Source of the DNA: Tardiphaga sp. vice304
GTDB lineage: Bacteria; Pseudomonadota; Alphaproteobacteria; Rhizobiales; Xanthobacteraceae
Assembly (NCBI RefSeq): GCF_007018905.1
Contig: NZ_CP041402.1
Coordinates: forward strand, 4,080,001 to 4,144,000
Length of the DNA: 64,000 nt
Reading direction: 5' to 3'
Each line of letters opens with the position of its first letter. Position 1 is the stretch's first letter. A model generated the notes under the pieces. It saw nothing but the letters and a program-made list of their open reading frames with translations, ran no database searches and had not been told where the DNA came from. Shown one piece after another: positions 8,816 to 17,187 of the stretch. The translations under genes were made by a program, and so were the position numbers.

Positions 8816-9999
8816 TCGCGGGCGACATAGGGCGCATCGGCGCGGTGCCGCCCGAACCACATCGCAGCGGCCCCCGCCAGCGCCAGCGCCGCCATCGCGT
8901 AATAGGCGCCCTGCCCGTAGCGCGCATAGATGAGGCCGGAGACGATCGCCGCCGAACTCATCACGATGCCCGTGCAGGCGGTGAGATAACCCTGCGCGGT
9001 GGCGGTGAAGTGGCCCGGCACATGCCGCACCAAGAGCCCCATGATGCCGACCTGGGTCAGCCCGAAGGTCAGGCCGTGCATCGCCTGAACGGCCGCGAGC
9101 ACTGCGATGTCCGGCTGCTGCGCGGTGATCACCCAGCGGATCAGGCCGCACAGGCCGCCCAGCACCACCAGCAGCGGCGGGGCCCAAGTAAAGCGCGGCG
9201 AGGCCGCGAACACCACGATCTCGGCCAGCACACCGAGCGACCACAGGCCGGCGATGGTCAGTCCGCCTACCCCGGTGCTTTGCCAGGTGATCGAGGCGAA
9301 AGTGTAATAGGCAGCATGGCTGCCCTGGATCATCGCCGAGGCCGCCATGATGGTGAGAAAGCCACGTTCGCGCAGCAGCGACCTGGACGAGACCGCCGTT
9401 CGCGCCGGGCCGGGTGTCGAGACCGGCTCGAGCCGCAGACTGGCCAGCGCGCCCAGCATGGCCATGCCGGCGATGATCCAGATCAGATGTCTGGCCGCAA
9501 TCACCTCGACCAGCAGGCCGCAGGCCAGCGCGCCGACCACGAAGGCCGCCGAGCCCCACAGACGCATCGGCCCGTAATCCAGGCCATAGCGCGCGACGCC
9601 CTTGAGCGCGTAGCCGTCGGTGAGCGGCACCAGCGGCGTCCAGGCGCAGGCGGTGAGCGCAAAGGCGATCAGGATCAGGATCGGCGTCTCGAGCAGGCCG
9701 ACCACCGAAAAACCCAGCGCGGTGAGGAATGCCGTGCCGATCATGGCGCCGCGCAACGCGCGATGTCGCTCGGCCAGCCCGGTGATGAACGGCAGCACCG
9801 TAAAGCGGGTCACGGAGGGCACCGCGGTGATCAGCCCGATCCAGGACGGATCGATGCCGACTGCCTTCAACCAGACCGGAAAGAATGGCAGGTAAGTGCC
9901 GACGGAGCCGAACACCGCGCCGTAGAACAGTGCCAGCCGCGTGGCGAAGCGCCGGCCAGCCATTTGCGAAGCGATCGGGGGCGCGGATTCGGCTATCAT
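8785..9999 (-). CDS. MFS transporter, phenylpropionate-permease (HcaT)-like
   Basis: The 404-residue protein has twelve hydrophobic segments. Its N-terminal helix (RLALFYGAVFGSVGTYLPFFPVWLKAVG) has the look of the MFS_1-like / HcaT family, in which the short loop between helices 2 and 3 (TGLAERHRALRGA) replaces the classic motif. The substrate is unknown; HcaT itself is linked to 3-phenylpropionate uptake. The 3' end overlaps the epimerase gene by 31 bases, so the pair is convergent and shares no visible terminator. It may export or import the epimerase's product, but only proximity suggests this. Confidence 0.83.
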   Translation of the reverse strand: MIAESAPPIASQMAGRRFATRLALFYGAVFGSVGTYLPFFPVWLKAVGIDPSWIGLITAVPSVTRFTVLPFITGLAERHRALRGAMIGTAFLTALGFSVVGLLETPILILIAFALTACAWTPLVPLTDGYALKGVARYGLDYGPMRLWGSAAFVVGALACGLLVEVIAARHLIWIIAGMAMLGALASLRLEPVSTPGPARTAVSSRSLLRERGFLTIMAASAMIQGSHAAYYTFASITWQSTGVGGLTIAGLWSLGVLAEIVVFAASPRFTWAPPLLVVLGGLCGLIRWVITAQQPDIAVLAAVQAMHGLTFGLTQVGIMGLLVRHVPGHFTATAQGYLTACTGIVMSSAAIVSGLIYARYGQGAYYAMAALALAGAAAMWFGRHRADAPYVARDQPQSAASGG

Positions 10000-10073
10000 C
10001 AGTCCATTGCGATTCGCTAGGGATCGTGGTGATCGTTACATATCGCGTAAAGTTCTGCGCCGCGAGTTGATCC

Positions 10074-11369
10074 ATGGCCGAAGAAGCATTTGCCCTGTCG
10101 CCGATTTCCGCCCGACCCAACGTCCCGGGCGAGGCGGATTACGATGCGATCCGCGAGGCCTTCATGGAGACCGCGCGGGGCCGCTGGTTTCTCAATGAAT
10201 ACGCCAAGCGCAACCGCCACGCCGACACCGGCATGGTGCTCGAAGCCGTGGCCCGGATCGAGGCCGGCCTCAAGGCGCAGAAGCAGACGCCCGCCGGCCT
10301 CAGCCTGAGCCAGGCGCTGGGCAGCATCCGTTCCGCCCTGCGCCAGGCCAAGGCCACCGCGATCGAGTCGCTGCCGCGCCATGACATCGACGACACGCTG
10401 ACGGCCGCCCGCAACGGCGCGCGCATCGTGCGCGAGATCGCCTGGACGCTGCGCGAATGCGGCGCCGATGTGCGGATCTGCGATCTGCTGGACACCCAGG
10501 TTACGGCGATCGAGGCCGGCCAGCCAAATGCCGGCGACGACGGCCGCGAAGCGGTGCTGGCGAGCTACGACGTCTTGATGCAGACGATCGAACAGCTCGC
10601 TGACGGCCGCACGACGGCCGCGGGCGCAGAAGCCGATACCCCACCCGCCGCCGAGATGCCGACGCCGGAAGAAGCGCGGGCCTCGGTCACCCCGCTGTTC
10701 AAGGCGCCGGCGCCCGATCTTGTCGCCGAAGCCGCGGAGCTGCCGGAGTCTGTCATCGAGCAGGCGGCCATGCCCGAGCCGGCGGTCGAGCGGATGATCG
10801 CGCCGGCCGTTGAAATGGCCCCGGCCGCCATCGCACCGATCGCGGAATCGACGGCCGAGCTAGCCGTGAGCATCGCCGAAACGTCGCGGGCAGAACTGGC
10901 CGGTGAAAGTGCCGTCGCCGAAGCCGAGACGGCGTTGGAGACGGCGCTCGAAGCCGATGCCTATGATCTCGCGGTGCTCGACCGGGTAGCGATGGAAATG
11001 GCCGTGCAGGACCCGAGCGAGCCGGAAACCTCGGAGCTCGATACGCTCGAGCCGGAGATGGATGCTCCGGAGATCGACGAGTTGCAGATCGACGAGCCGG
11101 AAATTGCGCCCCCCACAGCCGTTGCCGCCAGACTGCCGGCCGTCATGCCGACACCAATCCCCGCAATCGTATCCTTGGCGCCGGCGCCCGAACCGATCCC
11201 GGAGCCCGCGCCTCAGCCAAAGCCTCAGGCCGAGCCTGCCTATCATCCCTCGCTGGGTGCGGCGCTGATCGCCAGTGGCGTGATCTCCAACCCCAACGCG
11301 CCGGCCGCCGATCCGCTGGCCGCGATCCGCCGCATGAGCCAGTCCGAAAAGATCGCGTTCTTTTCATAG
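10074..11369 (+). CDS. Unknown protein, conserved N-terminus and acidic Ala/Pro/Glu tail
   Basis: I do not recognise a characterised family. About the first 185 residues are helical and well ordered, with FMETARGRWFLNEYAKRNR near residue 30 and regular heptads around residues 70-130. From about residue 185 to 410 it is a low-complexity stretch of Ala, Glu and Pro (repeated PAVE, EPE, PAP patterns). It ends in a conserved-looking tail, DPLAAIRRMSQSEKIAFFS. There is no signal peptide or membrane helix. The shape, an ordered N-terminus, a disordered linker and a short C-terminal motif, suggests a cytoplasmic adaptor. It is divergent from the MFS gene. Confidence 0.72.
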   Translation: MAEEAFALSPISARPNVPGEADYDAIREAFMETARGRWFLNEYAKRNRHADTGMVLEAVARIEAGLKAQKQTPAGLSLSQALGSIRSALRQAKATAIESLPRHDIDDTLTAARNGARIVREIAWTLRECGADVRICDLLDTQVTAIEAGQPNAGDDGREAVLASYDVLMQTIEQLADGRTTAAGAEADTPPAAEMPTPEEARASVTPLFKAPAPDLVAEAAELPESVIEQAAMPEPAVERMIAPAVEMAPAAIAPIAESTAELAVSIAETSRAELAGESAVAEAETALETALEADAYDLAVLDRVAMEMAVQDPSEPETSELDTLEPEMDAPEIDELQIDEPEIAPPTAVAARLPAVMPTPIPAIVSLAPAPEPIPEPAPQPKPQAEPAYHPSLGAALIASGVISNPNAPAADPLAAIRRMSQSEKIAFFS

Positions 11370-11398
11370 TCGGTCGGAAGTGCACGGGCTGCGGTGGA

Positions 11399-12454
11399 CT
11401 ACTTCCGCACCAGATGTTTGGTCGGCGTCACTGTGGTGGCGGGGACGGCCTCCGAGATCGCGAACGTCAGCCAGGTGTTCCAGCCGGATGGCCGGTTTTC
11501 GGCGGCAAACTCGCCATATCCTTTCAGTCCGAGAAACGCTTGATTACTTGCGATCGGGAAAATATAGCCGACTTGCGGGCCGACACCGAAAACCCGGGAG
11601 CGGAAGCTGCCGAGAATGGCCGGCTGTCCTGAGTCGTCCGTAATCTGCTGATAGGCGTAGCCGACGAGGCCGACGAAGACCTGCTTCGACAAAAATTGCG
11701 ACGCTCCCCAGTCGAAATGGAAATCGACGCCGCTCTGGTACTGCGTATCCGGGTTCTTGAAGTTGTAGGTCAAGCCGCCGACGCCGGAAAACTCGATCCC
11801 GGTTGCGGGATTGAAGTAGGTGTAACCTCCGCCGAGGTCGAGCGCACCGTGACCGAGACCGATATTGGAGAGACGGCCGGGACTGTAGTCTCCGACCGGT
11901 ATGCCGCCAGCAGCGTAGGCCATATAGTTGTGAACGCCGTTATTCCATTTCAGCTTCAGGGTCGGAAAGAGGTCTCCATAGGATGTGAGATCGTCTTCCA
12001 GAAATCCATTTCGCGTGGTCACGATGGGGCCAACGGCAGACGTCAGGGTACCCGAGAGACTGGCAGCGTTCCTGCCGTAGACGCTGGCGAGCGTTGCCGA
12101 CAACTGGCCGCCGAGAATCGGGGTCGCGAAGGTGTAGGTCGGCGCAAGGAGCACGAGGTCGGCCTGAGCGCCCAATGCCACATTCAGATTGATATTGACG
12201 TTCGGCGAAAGCCGTCCGGCCTGGAATTGCCGCGACGCCGCAGTGGCGCCCGATGCATCCAGGCTCGCATGGTAGTAGATCGCGCCTATGGACCATCCTG
12301 GCGTCGTCGGTGTTGCAGCAAGGCTGCCGTACAGCCCCGGCAACCAGAACGAAATGCCGTTCTCGTCGGCGACAGACATTTTCGGAGCAAGCAAGGCAAG
12401 TGCGGCGGCAACAGCGCCAATCAGCCGTGGCCAGCTAAGAAGGTCGCGTTTCAT
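11399..12454 (-). CDS. Outer-membrane MetA-pathway (phenol-degradation type) transporter
   Basis: This 351-residue protein starts with a signal peptide (MKRDLLSW then a hydrophobic stretch cut after SVA, about residue 29). Alternating hydrophobic strands typical of a beta-barrel follow. Strand motifs such as NINLNVALGAQADLVLLAPTY, GHGALDLGGGYTYFN and VFGVGPQVGYIFPI fit the MetA-pathway of phenol degradation / SphA-like family (PF13557 type), thought to be an outer-membrane channel for hydrophobic compounds. It is the last gene of a minus-strand run with the DUF1254 protein and arylsulfatase, so a shared substrate is possible. Confidence 0.8.
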   Translation of the reverse strand: MKRDLLSWPRLIGAVAAALALLAPKMSVADENGISFWLPGLYGSLAATPTTPGWSIGAIYYHASLDASGATAASRQFQAGRLSPNVNINLNVALGAQADLVLLAPTYTFATPILGGQLSATLASVYGRNAASLSGTLTSAVGPIVTTRNGFLEDDLTSYGDLFPTLKLKWNNGVHNYMAYAAGGIPVGDYSPGRLSNIGLGHGALDLGGGYTYFNPATGIEFSGVGGLTYNFKNPDTQYQSGVDFHFDWGASQFLSKQVFVGLVGYAYQQITDDSGQPAILGSFRSRVFGVGPQVGYIFPIASNQAFLGLKGYGEFAAENRPSGWNTWLTFAISEAVPATTVTPTKHLVRK

Positions 12455-12589
12455 GGTTATCGCCTTTCAGATTTAACGGTCTTAGCTAATCCCTTTGGTA
12501 CACAATCAACTGCTTTCAGACTCTGTGCGATCAATCGGATCGGCCTCTGCTTCAGCGCCACCTTTTAACCCTTGTCAGCGAAGACGAAG

Positions 12590-14101
12590 CTACTTCTGCA
12601 ACTCAATTTCTCCGGGCCGCCAAGTCTTGTCGAACCACGGCTGTGTCGGCCCATAGAGGCGCAGAAGGGTATTCCAGCTCGTCCCAGGGGCCGTCTGCAC
12701 CCAGTTCTTTTCCAGTCCCGCGGGAGCCGTCGGGCCGAAGAAGACGTCAACCGAACTGTCGGCGTTCACCTTGAGGCCTTCGGTCTGGCTGCCGACTGTC
12801 GGGAATTGCTGGTCGATCTGGATCATCGACCGGGTCTGGTTGTCGTAGAGGATCACCGACCAAAAGTTCTTGATCGGAATGTTCGGCGGCAAATGCAACT
12901 TGTACGACTTGCCGCCATCAAGCGCATCGCCCTTCGAATCGACGAACGCCGCCATGTATTGCGATCCTTCACCAACGGTTCTTGAATCCATCGCTGGTGT
13001 GACCCCTGTGGCGTAAAAGAAAAAGCCCGAGTAGCCGTTCAATTGGCGGGCACCTTTTTCCGCGAACTTATAGCCGCCAATGAAGCCAAGCCGCCAATTG
13101 CTCTTGCTGTCAGGGTAATAATAGCCGTCTGGCCCGCGCCACTTGTACATGATGGTGCGCGCTGTAGCGTCGCCAACGACTGCGGCTTCCGTCAGCATTT
13201 TCTTCATGCGGTCATCGGGCGCAAACGGCTTGCCTTTCGCAATACCGATTGACGCCCAGAATCCGAGCGTCGTCGCATCGACGCTGTCAGTTGGCTCGTC
13301 CTGCACGACCTTGTTGAGAAGCTCCCAGAACCGATAGTCCGCGGGTCCGACCATGTTGAACGGCTTGCCGGACATATCGATGAAAGTCAGCTTTGGCGGA
13401 TTGGCCGCCTGCTTGAGCGGGTAAATCTTCGTGAATTTCTTGACGGCCTCTACACCCGGCTTCGGATCGCCATTCACCAGGAAAGTCCGCCATGCCGTCC
13501 AGACGCTGAACGAGTTTGGACGAATGATGAAGTAGCCTTTCGGCACCTCACCCTTGTAGCCCGGCGGCAGGAAGAGATATTTCCCACCTGCTCCGCGATC
13601 CGGACCGGTGAGGCCGATGTCACCATTCCAGTTATACCAAATGTCATCAGCCAGCCCGAGCACCTTGGGGGGCGCTTCGACGACAACAGGCCCGTCACGA
13701 AGGTTCAGCCAGAACCAGGTATAGGGTGTGTTGTTGTTGGCAGTGAGTTCAGTGGTACGAGAGTCGACCAGCTTCTCCCAGATCGGCACAGTCCTGTTGG
13801 CGGGGCCGAGCTGCAGAATGTTGTCGCGGTTGGCGACCTGATTCACCACGGGAAGCGCGAGCAGATAGGCCTGGACAGCTCGCTGGAAGTCGAGATTATC
13901 GTATAGCTTGTCGACGGTCGCCGCGTCAGGGAAGCCGCCGAAGAAACTCAGAGTCCCAAGGCGGGTTTCCACTTTGTCGGGAATAGCGACGCCTGGAGGG
14001 ACCGGCGTTTGCATCTTGTACTGCTGGCCATGTACAGGAAATCCGGAGAGCGCCATCAACGATAGTACGGAGAATGTCAGTCCAATCGATTTCATCGCCA
14101 T
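12590..14101 (-). CDS. DUF1254/DUF1214 secreted protein
   Basis: The protein is 503 residues long with an N-terminal signal peptide ending near PVHGQQ (about residue 26). The N-terminal half fits DUF1254 (QRAVQAYLLALPVVN, NRTVPIWEKLVDSRTTELTAN) and the C-terminal quarter fits DUF1214 (NFWSVILYDNQTRSMIQ). These domains are paired in many bacterial envelope proteins of unknown activity. ATG 14101 directly follows AAAGGCAGG; the ATG two codons later has better spacing and is equally plausible. It lies between the arylsulfatase and the MetA-like channel on one strand. Codon use is noticeably less GC-biased than in the genes left of 11.4 kb. Confidence 0.85.
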   Translation of the reverse strand: MAMKSIGLTFSVLSLMALSGFPVHGQQYKMQTPVPPGVAIPDKVETRLGTLSFFGGFPDAATVDKLYDNLDFQRAVQAYLLALPVVNQVANRDNILQLGPANRTVPIWEKLVDSRTTELTANNNTPYTWFWLNLRDGPVVVEAPPKVLGLADDIWYNWNGDIGLTGPDRGAGGKYLFLPPGYKGEVPKGYFIIRPNSFSVWTAWRTFLVNGDPKPGVEAVKKFTKIYPLKQAANPPKLTFIDMSGKPFNMVGPADYRFWELLNKVVQDEPTDSVDATTLGFWASIGIAKGKPFAPDDRMKKMLTEAAVVGDATARTIMYKWRGPDGYYYPDSKSNWRLGFIGGYKFAEKGARQLNGYSGFFFYATGVTPAMDSRTVGEGSQYMAAFVDSKGDALDGGKSYKLHLPPNIPIKNFWSVILYDNQTRSMIQIDQQFPTVGSQTEGLKVNADSSVDVFFGPTAPAGLEKNWVQTAPGTSWNTLLRLYGPTQPWFDKTWRPGEIELQK

Positions 14102-14186
14102 CCTGCCTTTCAAACGCCAGCCAACTCCCAATTCTAAAAGGTATGCGCGGCGCCAAGAATCCGGTCAGGGCACGCTGCGCGTCTCA

Positions 14187-16628
14187 TCAATCGGACAACC
14201 CCTTCTTCAAGACGGCTTCCTTTCCGGCCCGCACGGCTTCTTCCCCATCGGCCTTTTTCATTTCCTTCAACTCGATCGTCACCTGGCTGATCTTGCCGGT
14301 GAATTTGAAAGGCACCTTGTAGGCTTCGGTGACCGGCGTGCCTTCATCGGCGCCAACATCGGCGCCTTCATCGGCGGAGAATCCACAGCATTGGGTACGT
14401 TCGATACGTCCGGTGGCGACACGCTTGCCGTTGACAAACAGCGAACCGATCCCGCCTTTACCGATGCCGCCGCCGTCATAGGCAAACTCAAAGCGGATCG
14501 TGGCTTTCCCTGCAGGCAACGCCTGCTTGGCTGCTACCGTAAATCGCTGCAAACCGAGGAAATTGTAAGTGTATGTCGGCTTGCCGTCCTTGATATAAAG
14601 GCTCCAGCCGCCGAACCGGCCGGCCTGCGCAAGGATGGCCCCGCTAGCTCCTGCCTTCGGAATTTCCACATCGGCGGTGATCGTGTGCGAGCGGTTCTTC
14701 GTATTCATGAAGACATTCTCGGACATTCCGAGCATGCCGTCGTGCACCGTCAGCGAGGTGCGGCCGGCCATCAGGTCGGGCCGTCCGACAAGAGCCGGAT
14801 TAAGACGCTCCAAGGTTCTATCGTCGAGCGGCAGCACCGAATACTTGACCGCTTCTTTCAGAAAGAGCTCCTGAAGCTCCTTGAGCTTGTCGGGATTCCT
14901 GGCGGCCAGATCGTTCGCAAGGCTGAAGTCCGACCGCGTGTCGTACAATTCCCAGACATCTTGCTCGAGCGGCCTGCGATTCTTGGTTTCCCACGCCGCC
15001 CGGTGGATTGTGCCGGCGAGCCAACCATCGCTGTAGATGGCGCGATTGCCGAAAATCTCGAAATACTGGGTAGTGTGCGTGCTCGGTTCCCTGGCGTTGG
15101 CAAAGCTATAGGCCATGCTCACGCCTTCAATCGGCGTTTGCACCGTTCCGTTCACGCTCTTCGGCTCCGGCAGCTTCGCGGCTTCGAGGATGGTCGGTAC
15201 AATGTCTATGACATGATGCCATTGCGACCGCACCTCACCCTTCGCCGCGATTCCCTTCGGCCAATGAACCACCATGCCGTTGCGGGTCCCGCCGTAGCTT
15301 GAGGCGATCTGTTTGGTCCATGTGAAGGGCGTGTCACCAGCGACCGCCCATCCGGCCGCGTAATGGCTGTAGGTCATCGGGCTGCCGAGTTCATCGTAGT
15401 GCTTGAGGATGTCTTGGACCGTCTCCTGTACACCGTTGAAATAGGTCATCTCGTTGAACAACCCGTTCATGCCGCCTTCCGCACTCGCGCCGTTGTCGCC
15501 GAGGATGTAGAACACCAGCGTGTTATCGAGTTGCCCAGTCGCCTGGATGGCATTGACCAGCCGTCCGATTTCGGTATCGGCATATTCGGCAAAGCCGGCG
15601 AACACTTCCATCTGGCGCGCGAAGAGTTTTTTCTCGTCAGGGCTTAACGTCACCCAATCCTTGATGGCTTCGGGTTTGGGAGCGAGCTTGGTACCAGCCG
15701 GAACCACGCCGAGACGTATCTGACGGGCCAACGTTTCCTCGCGGAGTTTGTCCCAGCCCTGGTCGAATTTTCCCTTGTACTTGGTGATCCATTCCCTCGG
15801 CACGTGGTGGGGGGCATGGGTAGCGCCGGGCGCAAAGTACATGAAGAACGGCTTATCGGGTGTCAGCGACTTCTGGTACTGCATCCAGTCGATCGCCTTG
15901 TTTGTCATGTCAGTCATGAAGTTGTACTTGGGATCTTTCGACGGCTCGACCTGGGTCATTCCGTCATAGATCAGCGGCGCCCATTGGTTGGTCTCGCCGC
16001 CCATGAATCCGTAAAACTTGTCGAAGCCCTGACGGGTGGGCCACCGGTCGGTCGGGCCGGATGGGCTTACTTCCCATGCCGCGGTTTCGTGGTTTTTTCC
16101 GAAATGAGCGGTGCTGTAGCCATTGAGCCTCAACATCTCTGCAACAGTGGCTACGCTGTTCGGGCGCTGCCCGGTCTGGCCCGGAAAGGTCGTCGCAGTT
16201 TCGGCAATCGATCCAAAATTGTTCATGTGATGGTTACGGCCGCTCAGCAGCGCCGATCGGGTCGGCGAACAGAGCGCCGTGGTATGAAACTCGTTGTAGC
16301 GAAGACCCTCACCAGCCAGACGATCTACCGTCGGCATGCTGATCGGACCGCCGAAAGCACTGGATTGCCCAAAGCCCATATCGTCGATCAGAACGATGAG
16401 AACGTTGGGCGCTGCTGCAGGTGGCTTTACTTCGAACCGGGGCGGCGGCGTTGCATTTCGGGCGTCGAACTCAGTGGAGTGCGGATACTGCGGCTCCGGA
16501 ATCGGGAGCACGGTTCGATCGGTCGGATACACGACACTTGGAGATTTTGTTTGCTGCGCATTCGCAGGAATTCCCAATGGCGCGAGCAAGGGCAGCGCGA
16601 CGATAGACGTGATAAAAATACGTCTCAT
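14187..16628 (-). CDS. Periplasmic arylsulfatase (type I, formylglycine)
   Basis: The 813-residue sulfatase hydrolyses sulfate esters. It has a signal peptide cleaved near ANAQQ (about residue 24), a metal-binding LIDDMGFGQ segment (about 80-88), and the formylglycine motif C-S-P-T-R with Cys at about residue 120. The GRNHHMNNFG active-site segment follows, and the mid-protein metal-binding LGDNGASAEGG is present. The C-terminal about 200 residues form a beta-rich extension. ATG 16628 is chosen because GGAGG precedes it by nine bases; the open frame runs to 17054 but that part reads as noise. No formylglycine-generating enzyme lies in the window, so activation must be encoded elsewhere. The gene is probably for sulfur scavenging or use of a sulfated carbon source. 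Confidence 0.93.
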   Translation of the reverse strand: MRRIFITSIVALPLLAPLGIPANAQQTKSPSVVYPTDRTVLPIPEPQYPHSTEFDARNATPPPRFEVKPPAAAPNVLIVLIDDMGFGQSSAFGGPISMPTVDRLAGEGLRYNEFHTTALCSPTRSALLSGRNHHMNNFGSIAETATTFPGQTGQRPNSVATVAEMLRLNGYSTAHFGKNHETAAWEVSPSGPTDRWPTRQGFDKFYGFMGGETNQWAPLIYDGMTQVEPSKDPKYNFMTDMTNKAIDWMQYQKSLTPDKPFFMYFAPGATHAPHHVPREWITKYKGKFDQGWDKLREETLARQIRLGVVPAGTKLAPKPEAIKDWVTLSPDEKKLFARQMEVFAGFAEYADTEIGRLVNAIQATGQLDNTLVFYILGDNGASAEGGMNGLFNEMTYFNGVQETVQDILKHYDELGSPMTYSHYAAGWAVAGDTPFTWTKQIASSYGGTRNGMVVHWPKGIAAKGEVRSQWHHVIDIVPTILEAAKLPEPKSVNGTVQTPIEGVSMAYSFANAREPSTHTTQYFEIFGNRAIYSDGWLAGTIHRAAWETKNRRPLEQDVWELYDTRSDFSLANDLAARNPDKLKELQELFLKEAVKYSVLPLDDRTLERLNPALVGRPDLMAGRTSLTVHDGMLGMSENVFMNTKNRSHTITADVEIPKAGASGAILAQAGRFGGWSLYIKDGKPTYTYNFLGLQRFTVAAKQALPAGKATIRFEFAYDGGGIGKGGIGSLFVNGKRVATGRIERTQCCGFSADEGADVGADEGTPVTEAYKVPFKFTGKISQVTIELKEMKKADGEEAVRAGKEAVLKKGLSD

Positions 16629-16744
16629 ATCAGCGACCTCCAGAATGTAGATAAACAAAAAGTTTTTTCGCAATATGCAGTAATAGTATGCGCATTCGCG
16701 CGTCTCGTCAGTTCGGCAACGGACACACTGACCGGAATCAGCAA

Positions 16745-16996
16745 TCAGCGACGGCCAATGCGATTGACGGGACCGCCGCGATTCATCGGCGTTCGCCGCA
16801 CCGCAACGCCGGGAGTGACGACAGCGCGCGCCACCGGTCGCGGCCCTAGCACGACGCCGGGTCTCACAATGCATCCGACGGGGTATGCAACGTACTGGCA
16901 ATATACTACTGCATGCGCGTCTACCGTGCTCGCTGCTACAAATCCCGTGACGACCACAGTCGTTAGAAATGCCGAAAATGCGACTGATAGCTTCAT
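16745..16996 (-). CDS. Small secreted protein with Cys pair and Arg/Pro/Val-rich tail
   Basis: The 83-residue product has a clear signal peptide (about residues 1-27, ending VDAHA). The mature part carries two cysteines nine residues apart in VYCQYVAYPVGCIVRPG, then a basic Arg/Pro/Val tail. ATG 16996 follows GGAGG by eight bases; an ATG seven codons upstream overlaps that ribosome site and is unlikely. Similar short proteins occur in Bradyrhizobium genomes without assigned function. It is immediately upstream of the arylsulfatase on the same strand (116-bp gap) and divergent from the multihaem cytochrome. Confidence 0.72.
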   Translation of the reverse strand: MKLSVAFSAFLTTVVVTGFVAASTVDAHAVVYCQYVAYPVGCIVRPGVVLGPRPVARAVVTPGVAVRRTPMNRGGPVNRIGRR

Positions 16997-17187
16997 CTTG
17001 GGTACCTCCAGTTTCATTTTTTCTCAAACTGCTACGATCCGAACGACCTAACATTGACGTGTGTCAACGATCCGGCGCGAGCGCTCTGCGCCGATGCTTG
17101 ACTTGAAGCCGAGTTAGCCGATGATACGGACGATCTTCGTGGGAACGGCTTGGTCATAGCCTTCCGTTCTCAGCGCTAGGCGGTGTC

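Noticed and set aside
16629..17054. Extension of the arylsulfatase to a 955-residue protein
   Set aside because: The added 142 codons show no protein character and overlap the small secreted gene; the signal peptide and GGAGG fix the start at 16628.
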